The notes under the pieces were generated by a model. The model was not told where the DNA came from. It worked only from the letters and a program-made list of their open reading frames with translations, and searched no databases. A stretch of 64,000 nt of DNA, from the NCBI GenBank assembly GCA_000702685.1, contig JNJD01000014.1:1-64000 (forward strand), in the 5' to 3' direction. The first letter of the stretch is position 1. The number at the start of each line of letters is the position of its first letter. A program made the translations under genes and the position numbers. The stretch comes from Lachnospiraceae bacterium AC2028. Its GTDB lineage: Bacteria; Bacillota; Clostridia; Lachnospirales; Lachnospiraceae. Of this stretch, positions 36,005 to 44,811 are shown piece by piece.

Positions 36005-36936
36005 TGAAAAACAATATAGAAATATCAATTATAATTCCTACATATTTTCATGAACAATTTATTGAGAATGCAATAAAGTCAGTTTTGGATCAGATCGTAG
36101 ATTATAAATATGAAATTCTGGTTTCTGATGACGCTTCGACGGATCATACTATAGAAATTGTAGAACGCTATCGTAATATGTATCCTGACATTATTTCAAT
36201 ACATACTTATGATACGAATGTCGGAACTACGCAGAATTTATATGATGCTTTTTTGCGTTGTAATGGCAGATATATTACTCTTTTAGCGGGAGATGATTTT
36301 TATTGCAATAAATATAAGCTTATCGAACAAAAAAATTATCTTGATAATAACATGGACTGTTTTGCTGTTGGAATCACGACAAAAAGCGTATATATGGATG
36401 GAGAAGATGTTGGCCTTTTCAGCCCATCACCCGAGAATAGAGGAAAGGATTTTTCACGAGATGATTTTTCAAAAGGGGCTAATTATCCGATACATGGAAT
36501 AATGTTTCGAAATTACTTTGATGATATTGAAGTTAGAGAAAGATTTCATCTATGTGTTGAGTTTAGTAAATACATAGAAGATTTGACGTTATGCCTGCTG
36601 TTTTTTGAATTTGGAAAGGTCCATATTCTTCCTTTGGTCGCTTATGCAATAACTATACGAAGACCAACAGATTCAGATCAGCATAATTTTAATACGATTT
36701 ACAAAGGTAGAGAGAGTGCAATAATGCACGTTGATCTTATGGTCAAATTAAAGCGTTATTTCGGTAGAAAGGTAAATCTTGTAAACCGTCTTTCAAACCC
36801 TAGTTTTGAAATTATTATTTATGCCATTAAAGAACGTAAATTAGCAGATTTAAAACATCTAAAAGGCGTTAATATCCTCAGCATTATTAAAGGCGCATTT
36901 ACATGGATTATTAAAAAGATAAAAGGAGAGTTTTGA
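36004..36936 (+). CDS. Glycosyltransferase family 2
   Basis: A 310-residue GT2 enzyme with ISIIIPTYFHEQFIENAIKSV, LVSDDASTDHT and the presumed metal site AGDDFY in place of DxD. It resembles SpsA/EpsE-type capsular transferases. Start and stop each overlap a neighbour by one base, so it is tightly coupled to the flippase upstream and the FdtA-like gene downstream. Sugar and acceptor are unknown. Confidence 0.87.
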   Translation: MKNNIEISIIIPTYFHEQFIENAIKSVLDQIVDYKYEILVSDDASTDHTIEIVERYRNMYPDIISIHTYDTNVGTTQNLYDAFLRCNGRYITLLAGDDFYCNKYKLIEQKNYLDNNMDCFAVGITTKSVYMDGEDVGLFSPSPENRGKDFSRDDFSKGANYPIHGIMFRNYFDDIEVRERFHLCVEFSKYIEDLTLCLLFFEFGKVHILPLVAYAITIRRPTDSDQHNFNTIYKGRESAIMHVDLMVKLKRYFGRKVNLVNRLSNPSFEIIIYAIKERKLADLKHLKGVNILSIIKGAFTWIIKKIKGEF

Positions 36937-37361
36937 TGCAAGTAATAAAGTATGTATTTCAACCTCATGGTGACGACCGCGGTCAGTTAGTTTCACTCGA
37001 AGAATTTAAAGATATTCCGTTTAGAATTAAACGCGTTTATTACATGTATGATACTGGTAGTGGCGTTGTCAGAGGACATCATGCGCATAAAAGCCTACAA
37101 CAGATACTTATTTGTATACACGGCAGTTGTAAGGTTATGCTTGATAATGGTAAAGAAAAGAAAACTGTTCCATTAGAGAAACCTTATGAAGGAGTATACG
37201 TTTCTAATGTGATGTGGCGAGAAATGTATGACTTTTCAGATGATGCTGTTTTGATGGTCTTGGCTTCTGAATTATATAACGAGGAAGATTATATAAGAGA
37301 CTATGATGAATTCTTAAAATTCGTAAATAACTGTTCTGATAATGAAATTGAACAAGTATAA
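36936..37361 (+). CDS. fdtA: FdtA/QdtA-like sugar 3,4-ketoisomerase
   Basis: A 141-residue cupin. The family converts dTDP-4-keto-6-deoxy-D-glucose to the 3-keto sugar on the way to Fuc3NAc or Qui3NAc. Motifs are DDRGQLVSLEE, IKRVYYMYDT, RGHHAHKSLQQ (the catalytic His pair) and HGSCKVMLDNG. ATG 36936 is chosen over TTG 36933; AGGAG precedes it. The next gene encodes a hexapeptide acyltransferase, the usual partner. The PLP aminotransferase (FdtB/QdtB) that should act between them is missing here. Confidence 0.85.
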   Translation: MQVIKYVFQPHGDDRGQLVSLEEFKDIPFRIKRVYYMYDTGSGVVRGHHAHKSLQQILICIHGSCKVMLDNGKEKKTVPLEKPYEGVYVSNVMWREMYDFSDDAVLMVLASELYNEEDYIRDYDEFLKFVNNCSDNEIEQV

Positions 37362-37374
37362 AGGTTGTTTACTT

Positions 37375-38085
37375 ATGGAGATTCGATTTATGAAACAAAT
37401 CAGTAATAATTCTATTATTTCTTCGACTGCTATACTTCACGATGATGTCATAGTTGAAGACAACGTAGTTATTCATGATTTTGTTGTGTTGTATCCTGGA
37501 ACGATAATAAGAAATGGCACGGAAATATACGATCATGTAGTGATTGGTAAAAAACCAACTTCTCCTGGAAGTACTGCCAAACAATATAGTAAGGAATATG
37601 ACTTAACTGAAATAATGGAAAACTGTATTATATGTCCAGGTGCCGTTATTTATACAGGAACTATAATAAAAAACAATACTCTTATAGGTGATAATTGTTC
37701 AATCAGAGAAAAATGTAATATTGGTGCTTATGATATTATAAGTCGTAATGTAACAGTGAATTATGAAACCGTTATAGGTGATCATACAAGGGTTATGGAT
37801 AATGCCCATATTACTGGAAACATGATTATAGGTAATCATTGTTTTATTAGTGTAATGGTTTCATCTACAAATGATAATTCAATGGCGAGAGATGAGCTGG
37901 CTGCTACTAAATTAGCTGGACCTATTGTGGAGGACTATGCAACAATAGGCGCTGGGGCAACATTACTTCCCGGAGTAAGGATTGGTTTTAATTCAATTGT
38001 TGGAGCGTCTGCTTTGGTTACAAAAGATGTTCCTCCGAATAAGGTTGTAATGGGGGTGCCTGCAAAAGTGGTTCGGGATGTTTAA
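37375..38085 (+). CDS. Left-handed beta-helix sugar acyltransferase (FdtC/WxcM-N-like)
   Basis: A protein of about 236 residues made of hexapeptide repeats (VIVEDNVVIHDFVVLYPGT; CIICPGAVIYTGTIIKNN) with the family end GVPAKVVRDV. Such trimeric enzymes acylate an amino group on a nucleotide sugar. In FdtC-type pathways acetyl-CoA is the donor, and related enzymes use 3-hydroxybutyryl-CoA. Starts at 37375 and 37390 are both possible; the first is annotated. It lies between the FdtA-like and MaoC-like genes, which suggests an acylated 3-amino-3,6-dideoxyhexose. Confidence 0.82.
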   Translation: MEIRFMKQISNNSIISSTAILHDDVIVEDNVVIHDFVVLYPGTIIRNGTEIYDHVVIGKKPTSPGSTAKQYSKEYDLTEIMENCIICPGAVIYTGTIIKNNTLIGDNCSIREKCNIGAYDIISRNVTVNYETVIGDHTRVMDNAHITGNMIIGNHCFISVMVSSTNDNSMARDELAATKLAGPIVEDYATIGAGATLLPGVRIGFNSIVGASALVTKDVPPNKVVMGVPAKVVRDV

Positions 38086-38100
38086 ATAGAAAGGCTGGAT

Positions 38101-38496
38101 ATGCTTTCACTAGGACAAAGTGCTTTTTATTCCAAAACTGTGAACGAAGATGATGTTATTTCCTTTGCTAATATTTCTGGGGATTATAACTCTATTCACG
38201 TTGACGAGGAGGAAGCTAAAAAATCGGGATTTAAAAAACGAGTAGTTCATGGAATGTTAATTGGTAGTTATGTTTCAACGGTCTTAGGTACCATAATGCC
38301 AGGAACAGGCACAATATATTTGGAACAGCTATTGCGTTTTGTTGGACCGGTATATGTAAATGATTCTGTTAATATAAACATCACTGTATCTGAGGTGTTA
38401 AATGAAAAAAAAGGTATATATAAATTAAGCACTCAGGTCTTCAATGGTAATGGTGAATTGGTTGTTGATGGATATGCCATTGTTAAAAAACAATAA
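38101..38496 (+). CDS. MaoC-like hot-dog dehydratase
   Basis: A 131-residue single hot-dog domain. The catalytic pattern SGDYNSIHVDEEEAKKSGF (Asp and His) and VVHGMLIGSYVSTVLG match R-specific enoyl-CoA hydratases. In a glycan cluster the likely use is to make an (R)-3-hydroxyacyl-CoA, for example 3-hydroxybutyryl-CoA, for the acyltransferase upstream (inference). It has no thiolase or reductase neighbours, so the acyl chain must come from central metabolism. It is the last AT-rich gene; base composition shifts after it. Confidence 0.85.
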   Translation: MLSLGQSAFYSKTVNEDDVISFANISGDYNSIHVDEEEAKKSGFKKRVVHGMLIGSYVSTVLGTIMPGTGTIYLEQLLRFVGPVYVNDSVNINITVSEVLNEKKGIYKLSTQVFNGNGELVVDGYAIVKKQ

Positions 38497-38524
38497 GTTA
38501 ATTTGCTATTGAATGAGGGATAAA

Positions 38525-40129
38525 ATGATTAAACTCCTCGACTGCACCCTTCGTGATGGTGCATACATTAATAATTCTGAATTCGGGAAGCCTGCAATGC
38601 GCGGTATCATTAGCAAATTGCAGGATGCTCACGTTGATATCATAGAATGTGGATGGCTCAAGAATCCCGAATATAGAGAGGGAACCACATATTTCCATGT
38701 TCCGTCAGATTCTCTTCCCTATATCAACAGTAAGGATGAGCGGGTTGCTTATTGTGCCATGATCGATTGGGACAGATATAATGTATCCGCGTTGCCGGAA
38801 TGTGATGGGGATTCTATAGATTCTATCAGGATCGTATTTCCTCATGGCAGGCATAACGAGGCAATTGAGATTGGTGCCAAGATAAGAGCCAAAGGCTATA
38901 AAGTTCTATTCCAGGCAGCTAATACGTTAGCATATTCAGACGAGGATCTTGTAAATCTTTGTGATCTTATGAATGAATTCAAGCCGGTTTCATTATCGGT
39001 CGTTGATACTTTCGGCTCCATGTATCCCTCGGATCTTGATCATATAGTTGATATTGTCGATACTCATCTTGACAATTCAATTGAACTGGGACTTCATGCT
39101 CACAATAATCAGCAGCTTGCATTCGCTAATTGTATTCATTTTATTGAAAAACTTAAGGATAGAAGAAATATCATAGTTGATGCAACTCTCAGTGGAATGG
39201 GCAGAGGGGCAGGAAATGCCACGACCGAACTTGTTGCATCTTACATTAATCGTGTCCAAAATGGCAATTATGATATGAATGCGATCATGGATGCGATAGA
39301 TATATATATTCAGGGATTCAGGGAGAAGTTCACATGGGGGTATTCAACTCCTTATTTCATCTCCGGATATTATCAGTGTCATGTTAATAATATTGCTTAT
39401 CTGACATCCAATCACAGGACTAATGCCAGAGATATGAGGAATGTAATAGAGTCCCTGTCTGTTGAAGAGAGGAGAAAGTATGATTACGATCTTCTCGAAT
39501 CCAAATATATTGAGAACCAGAATAGGATAGTTGATGACGAAGCAGCGATTGAAAAGCTGAGGGATTATATCAGAAACAGAAAAGTAATGCTTATTGCTCC
39601 AGGGAGATCGACCGTTACCGAGAGTGAGAAGCTTAAGGCTTTTATCGATGATAATACTCCGGTTGTTATAGAGGTTAATTCCATCAATAAGCTTTATGAT
39701 CCTGATTTTGTTTTTTTTACCAATAGTGTCAGATACGAATACGCCCATAATACTTACCCCAAGACTTTTGATAAGAATAAGAAGATTTTGCTTTCAAATA
39801 TACGGACCGAAGGTTCCAAAGATGAATATATAGTCAACTTTAATCTGGTCATTAAGAGGGGCTGGGAGCATTTTGATAATGCCGTGATACTTGCATTGCG
39901 ACTGCTTAATAAACTTAATGCTGAGGATATCTATCTTGCCGGCTTTGACGGATTTAAGACCAAGTATAATGAAAGCTATGCTGATGAATCTCTTCCTACT
40001 CTTAATCCCGATAATAAGTGGGATGAACTTAATGAAGAGATCAAGGATATGTACAGGGATGTATATAATTCCGTAAAAGGAAAAATGAATATATCATTCC
40101 TTACCGAAAGCATATTTGATATCGGATGA
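38525..40129 (+). CDS. HMGL-like (DRE-TIM) aldolase with extra C-terminal domain
   Basis: A 534-residue protein. Residues 1-300 are a DRE-TIM metalloenzyme related to 4-hydroxy-2-oxovalerate aldolase: LLDCTLRDGAYIN at the start, VVDTFGSMYP and the metal-binding GLHAHNNQQLAFAN. Residues about 325-534 form a Rossmann-like domain (KVMLIAPGRSTVTESEK; EDIYLAGFDG) with a faint likeness to DUF115/sialyltransferase-like folds. ATG 38525 is chosen over 38513 because GAGGGA lies just before it. Such aldolases recur in polysaccharide loci beside TPP enzymes, as here three genes on, and may supply or cleave an alpha-keto-acid-derived branch. The exact reaction is unknown. Confidence 0.75.
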   Translation: MIKLLDCTLRDGAYINNSEFGKPAMRGIISKLQDAHVDIIECGWLKNPEYREGTTYFHVPSDSLPYINSKDERVAYCAMIDWDRYNVSALPECDGDSIDSIRIVFPHGRHNEAIEIGAKIRAKGYKVLFQAANTLAYSDEDLVNLCDLMNEFKPVSLSVVDTFGSMYPSDLDHIVDIVDTHLDNSIELGLHAHNNQQLAFANCIHFIEKLKDRRNIIVDATLSGMGRGAGNATTELVASYINRVQNGNYDMNAIMDAIDIYIQGFREKFTWGYSTPYFISGYYQCHVNNIAYLTSNHRTNARDMRNVIESLSVEERRKYDYDLLESKYIENQNRIVDDEAAIEKLRDYIRNRKVMLIAPGRSTVTESEKLKAFIDDNTPVVIEVNSINKLYDPDFVFFTNSVRYEYAHNTYPKTFDKNKKILLSNIRTEGSKDEYIVNFNLVIKRGWEHFDNAVILALRLLNKLNAEDIYLAGFDGFKTKYNESYADESLPTLNPDNKWDELNEEIKDMYRDVYNSVKGKMNISFLTESIFDIG

Positions 40130-41160
40130 AGAGAATCTCATACATTGACATATTGAAGTTTTTTGGTGTGTTTTTCCTGCTTTATGAACACGCCGGTAAT
40201 TGGTGCATTTTTGAGGGGGCTTATAATTCTATCAAGGTTTGGATCTGTTCATTTCATATGCCGCTCTTTTTTGTTGCATATGGTATGGCTTGCTCTGGGA
40301 AAAGTATCTTCCTGTATGATAAGGGACTATGTAAAAGTATTCTTGAGTTTATTAACAGAAGATTCTCTTCATTGCTTGTTCCTTATATGATATGGAGTCT
40401 TCTTTACACAACTGATTTTAGCGTTGTTTTTTTAAAAGGCGTATTATACGGCTCTAATCAGTCCTTGTATGATGCCCATACATATCAGGTGCTATGGTTT
40501 TTTCCTACGTTTTTCCTTTCAACTCTATTATTTCAGATCGTGATCGAATTATCACTGCGATTTAAGCACGATCACCTTGTATATTTGATTTATAGTTTTG
40601 TGTGTGGGAGTGCAAGTTATCTTCTTTCTGTCAACAGGGGGGATTGGGGCAGATGGTTTGGTTTTGATATTGCATTTACGGGCGTGGTATATATGATCAT
40701 CGGTATATATGCCCGGAAGGTATTCGATTACTTGTTGAACAGGAAGAAATATATATTGCTTTGCGTGCTGCCTGTTTTTATTCCTCTGGGTTGGTTGATC
40801 GCCCGGAATAACATTTTGGAAGGATTTAACACATATATAATGGCTTGGGCCGTATACGGAGATTCATATACTATGGGTATCCTTTCTGCAAGCCTTAGTA
40901 TTTTCGGCGTTTTATCCGTATGTGCTATCTTAAGAAAAATTGGTTTTCTATCCTTTCTTGGTCGAAACAGTATGACGATCATATGTCTTCACAGACTGAT
41001 TTTCCCGTTTTCAATACCATTTAGCGTATTACACTTCACTAATGATATGCTGATACCATTTGTTAATACTATAATTTCTATTATTGTCAGTGTTCCCATT
41101 ATATTATTTTTCAACAGGTATTGTCCTGCTATAGTTGGGAAAAGAGATAAAGCTGTTTAA
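40126..41160 (+). CDS. Membrane acyltransferase (acyltransferase 3 family)
   Basis: A 344-residue protein with about ten helices. It begins ISYIDILKFFGVFFLLYEHAGN with the family's His in helix 1, then ICSFHMPLFFVAYGMACSG. It is of the WecH/OafA-like size class without a C-terminal SGNH domain, so probably a sugar O-acetyltransferase. It overlaps the aldolase stop by four bases (ATGA). It is distinct from the acyltransferase at 30.4 kb, so the glycan may carry two acyl decorations. Confidence 0.85.
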   Translation: MKRISYIDILKFFGVFFLLYEHAGNWCIFEGAYNSIKVWICSFHMPLFFVAYGMACSGKSIFLYDKGLCKSILEFINRRFSSLLVPYMIWSLLYTTDFSVVFLKGVLYGSNQSLYDAHTYQVLWFFPTFFLSTLLFQIVIELSLRFKHDHLVYLIYSFVCGSASYLLSVNRGDWGRWFGFDIAFTGVVYMIIGIYARKVFDYLLNRKKYILLCVLPVFIPLGWLIARNNILEGFNTYIMAWAVYGDSYTMGILSASLSIFGVLSVCAILRKIGFLSFLGRNSMTIICLHRLIFPFSIPFSVLHFTNDMLIPFVNTIISIIVSVPIILFFNRYCPAIVGKRDKAV

Positions 41161-41188
41161 GTTGAATATTTATTGAAAAGAGTTAACC

Positions 41189-42973
41189 ATGAAGATTTCA
41201 GATTATGTGATCAAATTTATATCGGAACTGGGTGTTGATAAGGTGTTCTGCGTCACCGGTGGCGGTGCGATGCATCTTAATAATTCCCTTGGATGCAGTA
41301 AGGATGTTGAGGGCGTCTTCATGCTCCATGAACAGGGTGCATCTGTTGCTGCAGAAAGCTATGCAAGGATACGCGAGGGGATTGGCGTGTGCCTGGTTAC
41401 CAGCGGGCCCGGTGCAACTAATGCCATTACCGGACTGTGCGGCGCATATATGGATTCCATTCCAGTGATATTTATCTCGGGTCAGGCCAAGCGAAGTGAC
41501 CTTGTTGGAGACCAGAATATAAGACAGTTTGGAATTCAGGAGGTTGACATAATATCTATGGTCAAACCTTACTCCAAATATGCTGTTAGGCTAATGGATC
41601 CTGCCGGTGTGAAATATGAATTGGAGAAAGCTGCTCATATTGCTGTCTCAGGCAGACCGGGCGCTGTTTGGATCGATATTCCTCTTGATATTCAGGCATC
41701 GGATGTTGATGCCGATTCTCTTGAGGGATTTATTCCTTCTGATGATGTTGTCAAGATATCGGATCAGGAGATAGACAGGGTTATTGAAGCTTTTAACAGT
41801 GCGAAGAGACCTGCGGTAATGCTCGGAAATGGGGTAAGATTATCCCATGCCTCTGACAAAGTACGCGAACTCGTCTCGCTTCTTGGAGCTCCAACTTTTG
41901 TATCGTGGAACGGAGTTGATCTTCTTGATGACGACAATCCTTATTACTTTGGCAGACCCAATATTGTAGGACACAGAAGTGCCAACCTTATCCTTCAGAA
42001 TGCTGATTTTGTACTTTCCATTGGAACCAGACTCAGTCTTCTTAATACCGGTTATAATTTTGACGGATATCTTAAGAACGCATTCCATGTAATGGTTGAT
42101 ATTGATGAGAATGAGATGAACAAGAAAAGCCTTCATCCTCAGATGAAGATAGTTTCCGATGCAGGTTTATTTATCGATGCACTTCTTTCAAGAAAGGATA
42201 GGATATCCGGAGCTGATCTTTCATCCTGGCTCGAACATTGTAATGATATGAAGGAGAAATACCCTGTAGAGATCCCCGAGCAGGATCCGAGGGAAGGCTA
42301 TGTAAGCCTTTACAAGCTGTTTGATGTACTTTCCGATAAGATGACTTCCGATGATGTATATCAGTTTACCAGTTCCGGAACAAGTGTCGATATCGGTATG
42401 AAAGTTCTCAGACTTAAGAAGGGGCAGAGAGCTTTCCTGAATAAGAGCATGGCTGCTATGGGGTATGATATTCCGGCCTGTGTGGGAAGCTGTATCGGTT
42501 CAGGGGGCAAGAGAACTGTCTGCGTTACGGGTGATGGTAGCATTGCCATGAATATTCAGGAGCTTGAGGTTATCAGACGCCTGTATCTTCCTGTTAAGAT
42601 CTTTGTTGCGGATAATTCCGGATACAGCATGATCTGGCACTCACAGACCGGGAATTTTAAGGGCCATCTTACAGGATGTACTGAAGATTCCGGCCTTACC
42701 CTCCCCAATATGAAGGCTGTGGCTGAAGCCTTCGGGATCAGGGGAATGGAGATAACCTCTGAGAGTGAACTTGAAACTGTGGTTTCGGAGGTGCTCGAAT
42801 ATGATGGCCCTGTTGTATGCAGGGTAAAAACTGATATAATGCAGAAGGTACTTCCTAAACAGAGTAATTTCATGAATGAGAACGGTCAGATGGAGAGCAG
42901 ACCTCTTGAGGATATGACTCCGCTTCTTGATCGTGATGAATTGCGTGATTGTATGGAATGGGGAGAGATTTAG
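41189..42973 (+). CDS. Thiamine-diphosphate enzyme, acetolactate-synthase-like (YerE-like candidate)
   Basis: A 594-residue TPP-dependent enzyme. The catalytic Glu48 (MLHEQGASVAAESYAR), SGPGATNAITGL, FISGQAKRSDL and the cofactor motif GDGSIAMNIQEL (from residue 448) are present, so it looks active. True acetolactate synthase is unlikely, since no small subunit or ilv genes are near. It sits directly before rfbF, rfbG and, further on, rfbH. In Yersinia, YerE is a TPP enzyme that adds a two-carbon unit from pyruvate to a CDP-3,6-dideoxy-4-ketohexose, giving a branched sugar. A similar role is the best inference here. It ends one base before rfbF. Confidence 0.82.
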   Translation: MKISDYVIKFISELGVDKVFCVTGGGAMHLNNSLGCSKDVEGVFMLHEQGASVAAESYARIREGIGVCLVTSGPGATNAITGLCGAYMDSIPVIFISGQAKRSDLVGDQNIRQFGIQEVDIISMVKPYSKYAVRLMDPAGVKYELEKAAHIAVSGRPGAVWIDIPLDIQASDVDADSLEGFIPSDDVVKISDQEIDRVIEAFNSAKRPAVMLGNGVRLSHASDKVRELVSLLGAPTFVSWNGVDLLDDDNPYYFGRPNIVGHRSANLILQNADFVLSIGTRLSLLNTGYNFDGYLKNAFHVMVDIDENEMNKKSLHPQMKIVSDAGLFIDALLSRKDRISGADLSSWLEHCNDMKEKYPVEIPEQDPREGYVSLYKLFDVLSDKMTSDDVYQFTSSGTSVDIGMKVLRLKKGQRAFLNKSMAAMGYDIPACVGSCIGSGGKRTVCVTGDGSIAMNIQELEVIRRLYLPVKIFVADNSGYSMIWHSQTGNFKGHLTGCTEDSGLTLPNMKAVAEAFGIRGMEITSESELETVVSEVLEYDGPVVCRVKTDIMQKVLPKQSNFMNENGQMESRPLEDMTPLLDRDELRDCMEWGEI

Positions 42974-43756
42974 ATGAAAGTAGTATTGCTTGCCGGAGGA
43001 TTTGGCAGAAGAATATCCGAGGAGAGTGCCAATGTGCCTAAGCCTCTTATTGAGATCGGCGGAAAACCGATCCTTTGGCATATCATGAAAAGTTATGCAT
43101 ATTACGGTTTTGATGAGTTCATTATCTGTACCGGATATAAGCAGCAGGCATTTAAACAGTGGTTTTCCGATTATTTCCTTAACAGCAGTGATGTATCATT
43201 TGATTACAGAGGCGGGGAAAGCGTTACAACAATTCATGAATGCCACGCTGAGCCCTGGAAGGTTACCGTAGTCGATACAGGATTGAATACCATGACAGGC
43301 GGACGTATCAAGAGAGTTCAAAGGTATGTCGGAAATGAACCGTTTCTTATGACATACGGTGACGGTGTCTGCGACGTTGATATCAATGAACTCGTAAAGT
43401 TTCATAAAGGTCATGGCAAGATTGCTACACTAACAGCTGTATTACAGGATCAGTCTAAGGGTGTCCTTGATATCGGCGGTGATAATGCTGTTAAATCCTT
43501 CCGTGAGAAGAAGATCAGTGACAGTTCACCCATCAATGCCGGATTTATGGTGCTTAATCCCGAAATCTTTAACTATATCGACGGGGATGATACAATATTT
43601 GAAAGAGATCCTTTGGAGAAGCTTGCCGATGAAGGCCAGCTTATGTCATATATGCACAGAGGCTTCTGGCAATGTATGGATAACTTACGTGAAAAGGAGC
43701 AGCTTGAGAAACTTCTTGAAACGGGTAATGCACCCTGGAAGAAGTGGGAAGACTAA
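42974..43756 (+). CDS. rfbF: Glucose-1-phosphate cytidylyltransferase
   Basis: A 260-residue enzyme making CDP-glucose from CTP and glucose 1-phosphate, the entry to CDP-dideoxyhexoses. Motifs are LLAGGFGRRISEESANVPKP, IGGKPILWHIMK, TYGDGVCDVD and GFWQCMDNLREKEQLE, with length and layout as in RfbF/DdhA. Its ATG directly follows the TAG of the TPP gene, with GGGGAGAG ahead. The dehydratase gene follows. Confidence 0.95.
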   Translation: MKVVLLAGGFGRRISEESANVPKPLIEIGGKPILWHIMKSYAYYGFDEFIICTGYKQQAFKQWFSDYFLNSSDVSFDYRGGESVTTIHECHAEPWKVTVVDTGLNTMTGGRIKRVQRYVGNEPFLMTYGDGVCDVDINELVKFHKGHGKIATLTAVLQDQSKGVLDIGGDNAVKSFREKKISDSSPINAGFMVLNPEIFNYIDGDDTIFERDPLEKLADEGQLMSYMHRGFWQCMDNLREKEQLEKLLETGNAPWKKWED

Positions 43757-43767
43757 GGTATTTTAAA

Positions 43768-44811
43768 GTGGGCTTTGATCCTTCATTTTATAAAGGGAAA
43801 AAAGTTCTTATAACCGGACATACGGGATTCAAGGGATCCTGGATGTCCGCTTTGCTTGTTAATGCAGGCGCTGATGTGATCGGTTATTCGGTCGATGAGA
43901 GCGTACTTTTTAATCTTTGCGGTGTAAAGGAACAGATAACCGATATCAGAGGAGATATCAGGGATCTTAATCATCTCAAGGCTGTATTTGACGAATATAA
44001 GCCGGAAATAGTAATACATATGGCTGCCCAGCCTTTGGTAAGGCTCAGCTATGACGAGCCGGTATATACATTTGAGACGAATGTCATGGGGACAGTCAAT
44101 ATTCTCGAATGTGTCCGTTTGAATCCCTGTGTAAGATCTTTTCTCAATGTAACTACCGATAAGGTATACGATAACAAGGAAAGAGACCGCGGCTATACGG
44201 AAGATGAGCCTTTGGACGGTTATGACCCGTACTCCAATTCGAAATCGTGTTCGGAACTTGTTACTCACAGCTATAAAAAGAGTTTCTTTTCCGATTCAAA
44301 GACAGCAATTTCTACTGCCAGAGCTGGTAATGTTATCGGAGGCGGTGATTTTGCCAAAGACAGGATCATTCCCGATTGCGTAAGGGCTGCTATCGCGGGA
44401 GAGGATATCATTGTCAGGAATCCCCATTCAATAAGACCTTATCAGCATGTTCTCGAGCCTGTATGTGCTTATCTTATGATCGCTGCAAAGCAGTACGATG
44501 ATATTTCCGTATCCGGATATTATAATGTTGGTCCGGATGATAATGATTGTGTAAAGACAGGTGAACTTGTCGATCTGTTCGTTAAGCATTGGGGCGAAGG
44601 CATCAAGTGGATCGACAGATATGATGGCGGACCTCACGAAGCTACATTCTTAAAACTTGATTGTTCCAAACTTAAGAGAACATTTGGCTGGTCTCCCAAA
44701 TGGAATATTGACAAAGCTGTTGAAAAGACTGTTGAATGGGCCAAAATTTGGAATTCGGGCGGTAATGTACGTGAATGCATGGATAAACAGATCAGGGAAT
44801 ATATTAGATGA
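43768..44811 (+). CDS. rfbG: CDP-glucose 4,6-dehydratase
   Basis: A 347-residue short-chain dehydrogenase-type enzyme producing CDP-4-keto-6-deoxyglucose. The NAD-binding GHTGFKGSWMS is the RfbG hallmark; NVTTDKVYDN and YDPYSNSKS give the catalytic Asp/Lys and Tyr-x3-Lys. GTG 43768 is chosen over GTG 43744, which overlaps rfbF. The protein then starts nine residues before the Rossmann fold as RfbG normally does, with AAGG upstream. The stop overlaps the next start (ATGA). Confidence 0.94.
   Translation: MGFDPSFYKGKKVLITGHTGFKGSWMSALLVNAGADVIGYSVDESVLFNLCGVKEQITDIRGDIRDLNHLKAVFDEYKPEIVIHMAAQPLVRLSYDEPVYTFETNVMGTVNILECVRLNPCVRSFLNVTTDKVYDNKERDRGYTEDEPLDGYDPYSNSKSCSELVTHSYKKSFFSDSKTAISTARAGNVIGGGDFAKDRIIPDCVRAAIAGEDIIVRNPHSIRPYQHVLEPVCAYLMIAAKQYDDISVSGYYNVGPDDNDCVKTGELVDLFVKHWGEGIKWIDRYDGGPHEATFLKLDCSKLKRTFGWSPKWNIDKAVEKTVEWAKIWNSGGNVRECMDKQIREYIR

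Larger units (their letters stand above)
31604..38500 (+). other. AT-rich glycan-assembly block
   Basis: From the first GT2 gene to the MaoC-like gene the DNA is visibly richer in A+T than both flanks. A 60-base hand count gives 17 G+C at 34081-34140 against 31 at 45421-45480. Ribosome-binding sites are weaker and TTG starts occur. This is consistent with acquisition from another genome. No integrase, IS or direct repeat was found at its edges. Confidence 0.6.

Noticed and set aside
41189-42973. TPP enzyme as biosynthetic acetolactate synthase (ilvB)
   Set aside because: No ilvN, ilvC or other branched-chain genes nearby, and it is embedded among nucleotide-sugar genes.
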